This document shows, piece by piece, positions 51,145-60,653 of a stretch of 64,000 nt of DNA (positions are counted from its first letter, which is position 1; each line of letters opens with the position of its first letter). Below the pieces are notes generated by a model that was not told where the DNA came from, ran no database searches, and saw only the letters and a list, made by a program, of their open reading frames with translations. The stretch covers positions 47,152 to 111,151 of the forward strand of contig CANNHN010000008.1 of the NCBI GenBank assembly GCA_947504725.1, in the 5' to 3' direction. The position numbers were made by a program, and so were the translations under genes. The DNA is from Bacteroidota bacterium (lineage in GTDB: Bacteria; Bacteroidota; Bacteroidia; 2-12-FULL-35-15).

Positions 51145-52578
51145 ATGCTATTTAATTCGGCATCCTTTTTAATATTTTTCCCAATAGTAACATTGGTTTA
51201 TTTTCTGTTGCCTCATAAATTTAGGTGGCTTCACTTGCTTTTGGCCAGTTGTTATTTTTATGTAGCTTTTGTTCCTGTTTATATTCTCATTTTATTTTTT
51301 ACAATCATTATAGATTATTTTGCTGGAATCTATATCGAAAAGTTAGTGGGTAAAAAGAAGTATTATTTTTTAATTTTAAGTATTGTCGCAAATGTCGGTA
51401 TCCTCTTTTTCTTTAAATACTATAATTTCTTTATTGAAAACTTCAATTCACTTTTTTCTATAGTAGGTTCAGATACTACATTTTCATTACTGAACATTCT
51501 TTTACCGATTGGGCTTTCCTTTCATACGTTTCAAGCAATGAGTTATACAATTGAAGTATATAGAGGAAATCAAAAAGCGGAAAGGCACTTTGGTATTTAT
51601 GCTTTATATGTAATGTTTTATCCTCAGTTGGTTGCAGGACCGATTGAACGACCTCAAAATGTTTTGCATCAATTTCATGAAAAACACTCGTTTAATTTTG
51701 AAAATTTATGGGTAGGAATGAGATTGATGTTGTGGGGACTATTCAAAAAGGTAGTTATAGCAGATAGACTTTCTATTTTGGTTGATAGAGTTTATAGTTC
51801 TCCTGATGAATATCATTCGGGTGTTTTAGTAATAGCAACATTGTTTTTTGCTATTCAAATATATTGTGATTTTTCGGGATATTCAGATATGGCTATTGGT
51901 GCTGCTAAAACAATGGGATTTGACTTAATGACAAATTTCAACCGGCCCTATTTTGCAGCAAATATTAAAAAATTCTGGGACAGGTGGCACATTTCTCTCT
52001 CCTCTTGGTTTCGTGATTATTTGTATATACCACTTGGAGGAAATAGGGTATCAGAAGGAAGATTGTATTTTAATGTTGCTTTAGTTTTTATTTTGAGTGG
52101 CTTTTGGCATGGTGCAAACTGGACATTTATTATTTGGGGAGCGCTTCACACAATGTATTTATTGGTATACATGATTATTAATAGAAAAAGGGTTTTTGAA
52201 AAGTATAAAAATAATATGTTTTTTAAACTATCAAGTTGGTTTATCACCTTTGGGTTGGTTTGTTTTGCTTGGATTTTTTTTCGAGCAAATAGTGTAGCTG
52301 AAGCAATTGATTTCATTTATAATATTGCCCAGAATTATAATGTTGCGTTTGATTTTAGGATAGATAAAAGCAATACTGAGTTAGGGTTTGGCACCACTAG
52401 TTATCTTATTTCTATATTTTCTTTGTTGTTTTTATTTGTGTTTGAGTATAAAATATCACCCCGATTCGAAGAGAAAATAAGTTTGACTTTTGAGGTCAGC
52501 TTAGCTACCTTTTTATTGTTGTTTGTTTTATTTTTCGGTGTTTTTCAAAAAGCAAGTTTTATTTATTTTCAATTCTAA
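51145..52578 (+). CDS. MBOAT O-acyltransferase (AlgI-like), second copy
   Basis: This 477-aa polytopic membrane protein begins MLFNSASFLIFFPIVTLVYF, typical of AlgI/PatA-type MBOATs. The conserved histidines are H282 in FWDRWHISLSSW and H322 in SGFWHGANW. Its LYIPLGGNR segment is closer to AlgI-type proteins than to the first copy at 42739, which has VFNPLSF there. It overlaps the following SGNH gene by 1 bp, forming a second acyl-transfer pair without its own carrier protein or adenylating enzyme nearby. Confidence 0.93.
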   Translation: MLFNSASFLIFFPIVTLVYFLLPHKFRWLHLLLASCYFYVAFVPVYILILFFTIIIDYFAGIYIEKLVGKKKYYFLILSIVANVGILFFFKYYNFFIENFNSLFSIVGSDTTFSLLNILLPIGLSFHTFQAMSYTIEVYRGNQKAERHFGIYALYVMFYPQLVAGPIERPQNVLHQFHEKHSFNFENLWVGMRLMLWGLFKKVVIADRLSILVDRVYSSPDEYHSGVLVIATLFFAIQIYCDFSGYSDMAIGAAKTMGFDLMTNFNRPYFAANIKKFWDRWHISLSSWFRDYLYIPLGGNRVSEGRLYFNVALVFILSGFWHGANWTFIIWGALHTMYLLVYMIINRKRVFEKYKNNMFFKLSSWFITFGLVCFAWIFFRANSVAEAIDFIYNIAQNYNVAFDFRIDKSNTELGFGTTSYLISIFSLLFLFVFEYKISPRFEEKISLTFEVSLATFLLLFVLFFGVFQKASFIYFQF

Positions 52579-53513
52579 TGAAGTACTTAGTTAGATTTAT
52601 ATCTGTATTTCTTTTATTCTTTGTTTTAAGTATTTGTTTTTTTGCCTATATGAATGTAGGATTAACAAAATACTCCGAAAGCACTAGTGTAAAATATTAT
52701 GAAATGTATAAGGATAATGCCGCTTACGATGTTTTGATACTGGGAACTTCACGTACCTATTACAATATAGATGTTCAAACCTGTGAGAATGAAACTGGTG
52801 AGAGATTTTATAACTTAGGTATTGCTGGATCGGGTGGTTACGAAATCCAAAATAGTTTGAAGGGCTTTTTGGCTGTTCACCCCAAACCTAAAACAGTCAT
52901 TTTAAATATCGATGGGAATATGGTTGACATTAAAAGAGAGTTTCACAATCCAACAGTTTACTTTAATTCGTTAGAAAATAAAGCAATCTACGAATCATTT
53001 AACGAAAAGGGATATCCAGCATGGTTGTATAAAAATATTCCTTTCACGCGTGTAGTTGAGTTTAATGACGACATCAGAAATAATTGCTTACGTGGCCACC
53101 TAGGAGAGAAAGATACATATGTAAGTCATTACCACGGTTATTTACCTATGAGAAAGAACATTGGAAAGTTTGATACGATATATAAAAAAACAACGGAATT
53201 GGGTCATTTGGTTGAAAACTACCAATTCATTGATAGTGTGTTTCAAACATGTAAACGCAATAAAATCGAATTAATTTTTGTTGTGACTCCTGTTTATAAT
53301 CATCATTTCTCAAAACGATTCTTTGATTACGATACAGTTATAAAGTATGTAAATGATAGTATTGCTTTAAAAAATGGAATTAATATGTTGTTTTTTGACT
53401 CCGAGCCTCTAAACTATAAAAATGAATACTTTGAGGATAATATTCACTTAAATTTGAAGGGAACCAAGCTTTTTTCTCTAATTTTAGGAAAAAAATTGAA
53501 AGAGCTTAACTAG
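52578..53513 (+). CDS. SGNH-type membrane-anchored acyltransferase partner, second copy
   Basis: This 311-aa protein has an N-terminal TM anchor (about 5-25) and an extracytoplasmic SGNH-like domain. Block I is VLILGTSRTYYNID, with candidate nucleophile S58. The block NLGIAGSGGYEIQN supplies Gly and Asn, and the C-terminal Asp/His are in YFEDNIHLNLKG (near 290). It is coupled to the MBOAT gene by a 1-bp overlap. A 66-bp gap follows, and gene content then changes to the VTC/CotH block. Confidence 0.82.
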   Translation: MKYLVRFISVFLLFFVLSICFFAYMNVGLTKYSESTSVKYYEMYKDNAAYDVLILGTSRTYYNIDVQTCENETGERFYNLGIAGSGGYEIQNSLKGFLAVHPKPKTVILNIDGNMVDIKREFHNPTVYFNSLENKAIYESFNEKGYPAWLYKNIPFTRVVEFNDDIRNNCLRGHLGEKDTYVSHYHGYLPMRKNIGKFDTIYKKTTELGHLVENYQFIDSVFQTCKRNKIELIFVVTPVYNHHFSKRFFDYDTVIKYVNDSIALKNGINMLFFDSEPLNYKNEYFEDNIHLNLKGTKLFSLILGKKLKELN

Positions 53514-53579
53514 TAGAATTACTTTTTTTGATAAAATATTATTTAAGCCGCCTGATTTTATACTTTAACTTAATTATCT

Positions 53580-54263
53580 ATGAACAACCTCAAGTCATTT
53601 TTAGTCGATAACCTTTCTGGATTTTCTCCGAAAGCAATCCCTGGATTTATTTTCAGTTTTATAGTTTGTGCAGTTTTGGCCTTTATTTTAAGTAAATTTT
53701 ATGTCCGTTACGGAAATGCTTTGTCGAACAGAAAAGCATTTGCCAAAAATTTTATTGTATTAGCTATAACAACTATGTTTATTATTTCAGTTGTAAAATC
53801 TTCTTTGGCATTGTCGCTGGGATTAGTAGGAGCGCTTTCCATTGTTCGTTTTAGAGCAGCCATTAAAGAGCCCGAAGAATTAACCTATTTGTTTCTTACC
53901 ATTGCTATTGGTTTAGGCTGTGGTGCAAACTTAACACTGTTGACGGTTATTGCCTTTGTAGGTTTTGTTTCTGTGATTTGGTTTGTGAATCGTTATCAGA
54001 ACAAAGCGGAAGGACAAAACTTATATCTTACCATTAGCAGTAATCAAGCTCAATCTATTAATGTTCAGCAGGTGGTGGATTCACTCAAAAAGTATTGTTC
54101 AGCTATAAAGTTAAAACGCACTGACGAAACTCCTGGTGCATTTGAAGCTTCTTTCTTTGTTGAATTCGACAATTTCGAAAAATTAGAACAAGCGAAAGCT
54201 GAGTTAAAAAATATTCATTCATCTGTGTCCATTAGTTTTATGGACAACACGCGTGATGTTTAA
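53580..54263 (+). CDS. DUF4956 membrane protein
   Basis: This 227-aa protein has four TM helices in the first 140 residues. The conserved block LSLGLVGALSIVRFRAAIKE (with PEELTYLFLTIAIGLG after it) identifies DUF4956. A soluble C-terminal domain of about 85 residues follows. The function is unknown. In many bacteria it is encoded next to VTC-domain polyphosphate polymerases and CotH proteins, as here (26 bp before the VTC gene), so it is probably their membrane partner. Confidence 0.92.
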   Translation: MNNLKSFLVDNLSGFSPKAIPGFIFSFIVCAVLAFILSKFYVRYGNALSNRKAFAKNFIVLAITTMFIISVVKSSLALSLGLVGALSIVRFRAAIKEPEELTYLFLTIAIGLGCGANLTLLTVIAFVGFVSVIWFVNRYQNKAEGQNLYLTISSNQAQSINVQQVVDSLKKYCSAIKLKRTDETPGAFEASFFVEFDNFEKLEQAKAELKNIHSSVSISFMDNTRDV

Positions 54264-54289
54264 TTTCTTTCCACTTTATTTTTATTCAA

Positions 54290-54979
54290 ATGTCAGTTAA
54301 GCAATCGGAACCCTTACGATACGAGCGTAAATTCTTAATCACCGATTATTCGTATGCTGACGTTTTGCAGTTAATTAAATTTCACCCTGCTTGTTTTAAC
54401 GAGATTTTTGAGGAGCGCTCCGTCAATAATATTTATTTTGATGCATTGGGCATGAATAATTATTACGATAACATAGAGGGAGAAAAAGATCGTGAAAAGG
54501 TTCGAATCCGTTGGTATGGTGATTTGTTTGGAACAATTCAAAAACCTGTACTTGAATATAAAATCAAAAAGGGATTACTTGGAAACAAGCGCTCTTATTT
54601 GCTGAATCCTTTTTTGCTTGACCCAAATTTTGATAAAAAGCAGATTGAATCAGCATCAAATATAGAATCCATTCCTGTTTCTGTAAAAAACGAATTGCTT
54701 TCTCTAAAACCCACTCTGCTCAATACTTATAAAAGAAGATATTTTTTATCTGCCAACAAAAAATTTAGGATTACCATTGATTATCAAATGACCTTTTATA
54801 AAATTAATTTTTCTGGAAATACTTTCTTAAACAAGGTGGTGGATACTAAATCGATTGTGTTGGAACTAAAATACGATTCATTGGATGAAATTGAAGGAAA
54901 GGAAGTAGGGGCTGCGTTTCCATTTAAACTTACAAAAAACTCAAAGTATTTGCAGGGTTTAGAAAGAGTATTATTTTGA
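54290..54979 (+). CDS. VTC-domain polyphosphate polymerase-like protein
   Basis: This 229-aa single-domain protein has the VTC tunnel fold and retains its charged residues: LRYERKFLI, NNIYFDALGMNNYYDN, KVRIRWYG (the paired Arg), PVLEYKIKKG (Glu and Lys) and the closing LELKYDS. TYKRRYFLSANKKFRITIDY supplies further basic residues. In yeast Vtc4 this domain makes polyphosphate from ATP; in bacteria the product of stand-alone copies is largely untested. With DUF4956 and CotH next to it, a role in forming or transferring phosphate chains at the membrane is possible. It precedes the CotH gene by 13 bp. Confidence 0.9.
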   Translation: MSVKQSEPLRYERKFLITDYSYADVLQLIKFHPACFNEIFEERSVNNIYFDALGMNNYYDNIEGEKDREKVRIRWYGDLFGTIQKPVLEYKIKKGLLGNKRSYLLNPFLLDPNFDKKQIESASNIESIPVSVKNELLSLKPTLLNTYKRRYFLSANKKFRITIDYQMTFYKINFSGNTFLNKVVDTKSIVLELKYDSLDEIEGKEVGAAFPFKLTKNSKYLQGLERVLF

Positions 54980-54992
54980 TTTCGACATACGT

Positions 54993-56720
54993 ATGAAACC
55001 GATTTTAAAAACAAAACGAAAATTCCCCTTTGCTCTTCTTCCTGCAATGGTAGTTTTTGTATTGATTGGTTTTATCGCATTTGTGTATAGCGTAAAATAT
55101 AATAAAAAGGTTATTAATGATGCGGTTTTACTGAATACCGACATCTCTATTCATTCACCCACTTCATCTAGCTTGGGCGGTTATTATTCAAGCGATTTTT
55201 ATCTTTCTCTTGATTCACCAGATAATTTTAAAGTCTATTATACTACAGATGGTTCTGAACCAAATTTAAATTCGGAAGAGTACAAGGATAAAATTTTAAT
55301 TCAGGCAAAAATAGATGATGCTGATGTTTTAGCTCTAATTCCAACTTCTCCACGCTGGAAACCTCCTGTAGATAATGTCTTTAAAGGAACAGTAGTTAGA
55401 GCAATATGTGTGAATGAGAGTAATTTCAAAAGCATGGAGTTCGTTAAAACCTATTTTGTAAAACAAAAATTGTATTCTTTTCCTGTCTTAGCAATCACAA
55501 TTAATAAAGACGATTTTTTTGGGTATAAAAACGGGATTTATGTGATGGGAAAGAACTATGAAGATAAAAGAGATTATATCAGAAAGAAAATTCCATTATC
55601 AACAAGTTGGTGGAGCTATCCTTCTAATTACCTTAAAAGAGGTGATAATTCAGAACGAAAAGCCTATCTCGAGTATTTTGAAAAGAATGGGCGACTTGCA
55701 TTTGAATCTTCTGTTGGGGTGCGTATAAATGGGAATGCGACACGCGGGTTTGGTCAAAAGTCACTCAGAATTGTTTTTGATAAAAAGTACGGTGATTCGC
55801 AGTTGAATTATCAGTTGTTCCCTGATAATCCTTTGAACAAGTTTAACTCATTTGTTTTGAGAAACGGAGGAAACGATTGGAGCAAAACATTTTTTAGAGA
55901 TGCCTTTATGCAATCGCTTGTAAAAACCTATTTGGATGTACAATCGTATACGCCTTCAATTGTATTTCTGAATGGCGAATATTGGGGTATTCATAATATC
56001 AGAGAGCGGTCGGATGAACATTTTATTGCAAACAAGTATAAACTTTCTTTGGATAGCATTGCTATATTGGAATTTGGAGGAGATTTATTTTATGGTAAAA
56101 AGAAGGATAAGCAGGAATTTAAAGAATTGTTGGATTTTATAAAAGGGAACAACCTGGCTGAAGCCCAAAATTATCAGTATATTGAGAAGAAAATAGATGT
56201 TACCAGCTTTATCGATTTTGTTATAGCAAATGTGTATTTTTGTAATGCGGATTGGCCCAATAATAATGTGAAGTACTGGCGTTCCAAAACGGAGGCTAAA
56301 GGAATTGATTCTCTCGGTGTAAAAGATGGTAGATGGAGGTGGATGTTATTTGATACCGATTGGGGTTTTGGTTATACTGGTAGTGAGTCGGTTAACCTTA
56401 ATTTATTAGAAAAAGCTAAAAAATCAGGAAGTATTGGAATTTTGTTTTCGGGGTTGTTAAGCAACGAAAAATTTGTTAAACAATTTAAGGAGCGTTTTGA
56501 TTTTCATTTGAAAAACACATTTGAAACCAATCATGTACTAAGTGTAATTGATGACTTTGAAAAGCAGTATGCCCCAGAAATGAAAGAACACATTAGCCGT
56601 TGGAGAGTAATGGAGTCTTATGAAAATTGGGAAAAGCAAGTGGAGGAACTGCGAAAGTTTGCAAAAGTACGACCATCCATTCAATTGAAACAATTAGATG
56701 AATTTTTAAAGAAGAAATAG
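54993..56720 (+). CDS. CotH kinase-family protein with N-terminal TM and chitobiase-like domain
   Basis: This 575-aa protein has a single N-terminal TM helix (about 13-32). A small beta domain follows (about 55-155) with KVYYTTDGSEPNLNSEEY, as in the C-terminal domain of chitobiase-type proteins. The CotH domain spans about 165-530: GVRINGNATRGFGQKSLRI, FVLRNGGNDWSKTFFRDAF, NGEYWGIHNIRERSDEHFI and the metal-binding WMLFDTDWGFG with its D-x-D. CotH proteins are atypical kinases; B. subtilis CotH phosphorylates spore coat proteins. Here the predicted location is extracytoplasmic. Protein or glycan phosphorylation is inferred from the family and the VTC neighbour. Confidence 0.9.
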   Translation: MKPILKTKRKFPFALLPAMVVFVLIGFIAFVYSVKYNKKVINDAVLLNTDISIHSPTSSSLGGYYSSDFYLSLDSPDNFKVYYTTDGSEPNLNSEEYKDKILIQAKIDDADVLALIPTSPRWKPPVDNVFKGTVVRAICVNESNFKSMEFVKTYFVKQKLYSFPVLAITINKDDFFGYKNGIYVMGKNYEDKRDYIRKKIPLSTSWWSYPSNYLKRGDNSERKAYLEYFEKNGRLAFESSVGVRINGNATRGFGQKSLRIVFDKKYGDSQLNYQLFPDNPLNKFNSFVLRNGGNDWSKTFFRDAFMQSLVKTYLDVQSYTPSIVFLNGEYWGIHNIRERSDEHFIANKYKLSLDSIAILEFGGDLFYGKKKDKQEFKELLDFIKGNNLAEAQNYQYIEKKIDVTSFIDFVIANVYFCNADWPNNNVKYWRSKTEAKGIDSLGVKDGRWRWMLFDTDWGFGYTGSESVNLNLLEKAKKSGSIGILFSGLLSNEKFVKQFKERFDFHLKNTFETNHVLSVIDDFEKQYAPEMKEHISRWRVMESYENWEKQVEELRKFAKVRPSIQLKQLDEFLKKK

Positions 56721-56721
56721 A

Positions 56722-58080
56722 GTGCTACAGTATTACAAAGAGAATATTCAAATGTTTATCATATTCGCTATTTGGTTAGTTGTGGGTATGTATGGCGGCC
56801 CCGTAATTTATGGTTTAGTTCCTTTGGCTATGGTTTTGATGAAACGAAAGGGAATGCATGAGGAGTTGTTATTGGGATATTTATTTATTTTAATTCTTTC
56901 TGATAGTTTAGAATCATCATTGCTTTTTGCTAAAGATTTAAAAAACATTTATATCACCGTGATGGCATTGTTGCTTTTTGCTGACATTAAAAATTTTCAA
57001 CCCTTTAATAAATTCTACAAAATTTTCATACCATTTTTCATCATATCAATTATTACGATGTTAAACAGTACGAGTGATGCCTTCTTTTTTACAAGTTTGC
57101 AAAAAACGATTTCCTACTTTCTAGCATTTTTAATTATTCCCAATTTTGTTTCTCGGTTGTATAGAGAAGAAGGAACGCAATTTTTAAAAAGAATGATGTT
57201 TTTTCTTTTCACAACATTGTTAATAGGATTTATTGTGAAATACTTGTCGCCTACAACAGCACTGTTGTTAGGTGAAAGGTTTCGAGGAGTATTCGGAGGT
57301 CCGAATGGTTTAGGTGTTTTTTGTGTATTAACATTTATTTCTTTTTATGTAATCAATGATTTTTTTCCCGACTTATTCAGTAAGAATGAAAGAATAATTA
57401 TTTTCGGAACAATTTTATTGTCAATAGTTATGTGTGGTTCTCGAAATGCGGTTGTAACGTTATTAATATTTTACATCTTTCAACGTTTCTTTAGTTTGTC
57501 TCCATTTTTTGGTTTCATTTTCTTTCTAGTAACCATCTTTGTTGCCGAAATTGTTTCAAGTAATGCAACAGCCATCGTTGTTTCTTTAGGTTTAGGAGAT
57601 TATTTTAGAACAAAAACATTAGAAGAAGGCAGTGGAAGGTATATTGCTTGGGGATTTGCTTGGGAGCAAATTAAAAATAATTTTTTCATCGGAAAAGGAT
57701 TTGCCTATAACGAATTTTATATGCGCCAACATTATGGAATGTTATTGAAGTTGAATCACCAAGGTGGTATTCACAATTCGTTTTTAACATTTTGGATGGA
57801 TCAAGGTTTAATAGGTTTACTACTTTATTTGCGCTCATATATATTAACCTTTATTAAAGCGGCTCAAAAAACAAAATTTGCCTTTCCAATTATGTTTGCT
57901 GTTTCATTTTCCGCATTTTTTGAATCATGGTTAGTTGGTTCATTGAGTCCGTTCGCATTTATGGGGATGTTTGTTTTTTCGATACTTACGGATGATGATA
58001 TAGCTCCTCAAATTGTTGAATCTAAAAAGGGAGATGATGAAATTTCTGATGAATCTGTTATTAAACCAAGCCTAACTTAA
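56722..58080 (+). CDS. O-antigen ligase/polymerase-like membrane protein
   Basis: This 452-aa protein has about 11-12 TM helices. A conserved region GGPNGLGVFCVLTFI is followed by a large loop after about residue 285 containing GSGRYIAWGFAWEQIK and GKGFAYNEFYMRQHYG. HNSFLTFWMDQG then resembles the H-N-x-F/Y-L segment of Wzy/WaaL proteins. The open frame starts with GTG at 56722, 1 bp after the CotH stop; an ATG at 56752 would remove ten residues. It probably polymerises or ligates the glycan at the periplasmic face. Confidence 0.88.
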   Translation: MLQYYKENIQMFIIFAIWLVVGMYGGPVIYGLVPLAMVLMKRKGMHEELLLGYLFILILSDSLESSLLFAKDLKNIYITVMALLLFADIKNFQPFNKFYKIFIPFFIISIITMLNSTSDAFFFTSLQKTISYFLAFLIIPNFVSRLYREEGTQFLKRMMFFLFTTLLIGFIVKYLSPTTALLLGERFRGVFGGPNGLGVFCVLTFISFYVINDFFPDLFSKNERIIIFGTILLSIVMCGSRNAVVTLLIFYIFQRFFSLSPFFGFIFFLVTIFVAEIVSSNATAIVVSLGLGDYFRTKTLEEGSGRYIAWGFAWEQIKNNFFIGKGFAYNEFYMRQHYGMLLKLNHQGGIHNSFLTFWMDQGLIGLLLYLRSYILTFIKAAQKTKFAFPIMFAVSFSAFFESWLVGSLSPFAFMGMFVFSILTDDDIAPQIVESKKGDDEISDESVIKPSLT

Positions 58081-60653
58081 TGAATTTAGGGGAAAATAAT
58101 TCAAATACAACTACAGCTTTTTTTAGGAAATTTTTTTCTAAAAGGATAGTCTTTGGTCTATTATTTATAGCCCTTGTTATTGTTGGTGTTAAGTCTTCAA
58201 AACTGGTCAAAACAAAAGGTTATGATGGATTGTGGGATTTTATCTCCACGGTTTCATCCAACTACCTAGATGGGATGGACGCCAATCCAGAATCAATTTC
58301 CATAGAAATTAAAGACAAAGACATCAAAATTTTAGAGAAAAATCGACAACAAGCCATTGACCGAGGAATAATCATTAATGAATTGGATGGTGAGTATGTT
58401 TCAGGGACGCTTGATTATAAAGGCAAAAAAATTAAAATAAAATTAAGATTGAAAGGTCACATGACCGATCATATTGAAACGGATAATAAATGGTCGTTTA
58501 GAATTAAGGTAAAAGGGAATGATAATTTTATGGGAATGACAAGATTCTCCATTCAACAACCAGGCACTCGTGGTTATTTGTACGAATGGATTTACCATGA
58601 ATTGATGAAGCGTGAAGACATTATTGCCCTTAGATATAAATTTATCAATGTTTCGGTAAATGGAAAAGATTGGGGAATTTATGCAGTGGAAGAAAACTTT
58701 GAAAACGAATTGATTGAGAATAGTAATCGCAAGAAAGGTCCAATCTTGAGGTTGAATCCTGATTTGTACTGGGTGAAGAGATACAATGGTGTTAAACATG
58801 AACCTGTTTTAGCTGAATTTGCATCTTATTATTCAGCAAACTTCGAAGCTTATCAGGAAGATAAAGTATTAATTGATTCTATTCAAAAACAGTACTATTT
58901 AAAAGGTATTGCTTTAGCTGAAGGATTTAGAAATAAAAAATTAACAGTTTCAGAGGTGTTCGATGTTAATCGTTTAGCAAAATTCCATGCAATAATAGAT
59001 TTGGTTGGTGGTATTCATAGCATCGATTGGAGTGACATTAAATATTATTACAATCCAATAACAGCTAAGCTAGAACCAGTCGCTTACGAAAGCTTTAGCA
59101 ACTTCACAATCAACAAAATTACAGGAAACTATAAGTTTGTTAGCATAGATTCAAGTGAATATTATGAGAATTGGCATACTGCAATATTTAGTGATCCTGT
59201 TTTTTTTACTGAATATGTTAAGAATTTAGAGCGTATTTCTGAGCCAAAATTTTTAGATGATTTTTTTGCTACTTCTAATACAGATTTAAACGAAAATTTA
59301 AAAATATTATACAAAGAGTATCCGTATAAAAAATTTGAAACTAAATCGTATTACAGAAATCAAAAAATGATAAAGAAGATTTTAGAAGGAGATAAATCTT
59401 TGCATGCGTATTTTGAGAAAAAAGAGAACAATGAGCTATTACTACAAATAGGAAATATAGAATCATTGCCAATAGAAGTGAAATCAATAACAATTGGGAA
59501 AGATCAATTTAAATCCAATAATCCAATTATTCTTGCTTCTAAACAAGAAGGTCGCCCAGTTCAATATAAAAGAGTTTCTTTCTCATGTTTGATTAATCCA
59601 AAATGGAGTGATTCGTTGATTAATGAAATGAAAGTAGATTATTGTGTTTTAGGTTCTAGTGTGAGCAAGCAAACAAATGTGTTTCCTTTTCCGCACACCG
59701 ATAAAGAATTTATTGTTGAAGATTTAAAAAACAAACAAAGCACAGTTCAAAATTTTTCATTTATTGAAGTAAACTCCGCACAAAAGCACATATACATCCA
59801 TCCCGGAAACAATGTTATTGCAAGCGATTTGATTTTTCCTGCTGGGTATACGGTAATTGCAAATGTTGGTGTGGTGTTGGATATTAAAAACAAAGCAAAA
59901 GTAATATCTTATTCTCCCATGATTTTTACTGGAGATGAAGAAAAGGCTATTGTTATTAAATCGTCTGATTCTACAGGGCAAGGCATTCAAGTTATAAATG
60001 CTGGTAAATCGATTTTCCAGTTTGTAAGTATTGAGAATATTCCAAAGATATACGACAATCAATGGTCGAGAACGGGCGGATTAACATTTTATGAATCGCC
60101 AGTTGAATTTAAGCGTTGTGGTTTTTACAATTGTAAAGCAGAAGATGCAATAAGTGTTATTCGTTCAGATTTTTCTTTTGCCAATTGTTTTTTTAATAAA
60201 ATGGTTGATGATGCAATAGATATTGATTTTTCAAATGGAACAATTATAAAATGCACATTTGAAGTATGTGGAGAAAATGCATTGGATATTACAATGAGTT
60301 CAGTTCAAATGGAAGCTGTGAATATTAGACAAGCACGTAATAAAGCCTTAAACGTGAAATCAGGTTCTTCCATAACTGGAACATATGTTGGTGTTTATAA
60401 TTCTGAAATAGCAATTTCTGCTGAAGATTTATCAGAAATAAACTTAGGATTTGTTACAATTGCAGATTCGAAAACAGGAATTACCGCTTATAAGAATAAA
60501 AAAGGAGGAGGGCATCCAACTATTCGTATGAAGGATTTGACATTTAAAAATGTAAAAACGAATTATTTAAAAGAGAAAAAAGCATCGCTTACCATAAATG
60601 GAGTTGAAATAAAGGATGAGGTAAAAGATGTTGAAGCAATCATTAAGAAATGA
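58080..60653 (+). CDS. CotH-family protein fused to a right-handed beta-helix
   Basis: This 857-aa protein has an N-terminal TM helix (about 22-40) and a CotH-like domain (about 70-440): KLRLKGHMTDHIETDNKWSF, FSIQQPGTRGYLYEWIYHEL and INVSVNGKDWGIYAVEENFE. Where CotH kinases usually have a D-x-D it reads EPVAYESFSNF, so catalysis may be altered. Residues about 560-850 are a parallel beta-helix with short repeating strands (GLTFYESPVEFKRCGFYNCK, DAIDIDFSNGTIIKCTF), as in polysaccharide-binding or -modifying proteins. Start and stop overlap both neighbours (1 bp and 4 bp). It probably acts on or binds the polymer at the periplasmic face. Confidence 0.85.
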   Translation: MNLGENNSNTTTAFFRKFFSKRIVFGLLFIALVIVGVKSSKLVKTKGYDGLWDFISTVSSNYLDGMDANPESISIEIKDKDIKILEKNRQQAIDRGIIINELDGEYVSGTLDYKGKKIKIKLRLKGHMTDHIETDNKWSFRIKVKGNDNFMGMTRFSIQQPGTRGYLYEWIYHELMKREDIIALRYKFINVSVNGKDWGIYAVEENFENELIENSNRKKGPILRLNPDLYWVKRYNGVKHEPVLAEFASYYSANFEAYQEDKVLIDSIQKQYYLKGIALAEGFRNKKLTVSEVFDVNRLAKFHAIIDLVGGIHSIDWSDIKYYYNPITAKLEPVAYESFSNFTINKITGNYKFVSIDSSEYYENWHTAIFSDPVFFTEYVKNLERISEPKFLDDFFATSNTDLNENLKILYKEYPYKKFETKSYYRNQKMIKKILEGDKSLHAYFEKKENNELLLQIGNIESLPIEVKSITIGKDQFKSNNPIILASKQEGRPVQYKRVSFSCLINPKWSDSLINEMKVDYCVLGSSVSKQTNVFPFPHTDKEFIVEDLKNKQSTVQNFSFIEVNSAQKHIYIHPGNNVIASDLIFPAGYTVIANVGVVLDIKNKAKVISYSPMIFTGDEEKAIVIKSSDSTGQGIQVINAGKSIFQFVSIENIPKIYDNQWSRTGGLTFYESPVEFKRCGFYNCKAEDAISVIRSDFSFANCFFNKMVDDAIDIDFSNGTIIKCTFEVCGENALDITMSSVQMEAVNIRQARNKALNVKSGSSITGTYVGVYNSEIAISAEDLSEINLGFVTIADSKTGITAYKNKKGGGHPTIRMKDLTFKNVKTNYLKEKKASLTINGVEIKDEVKDVEAIIKK

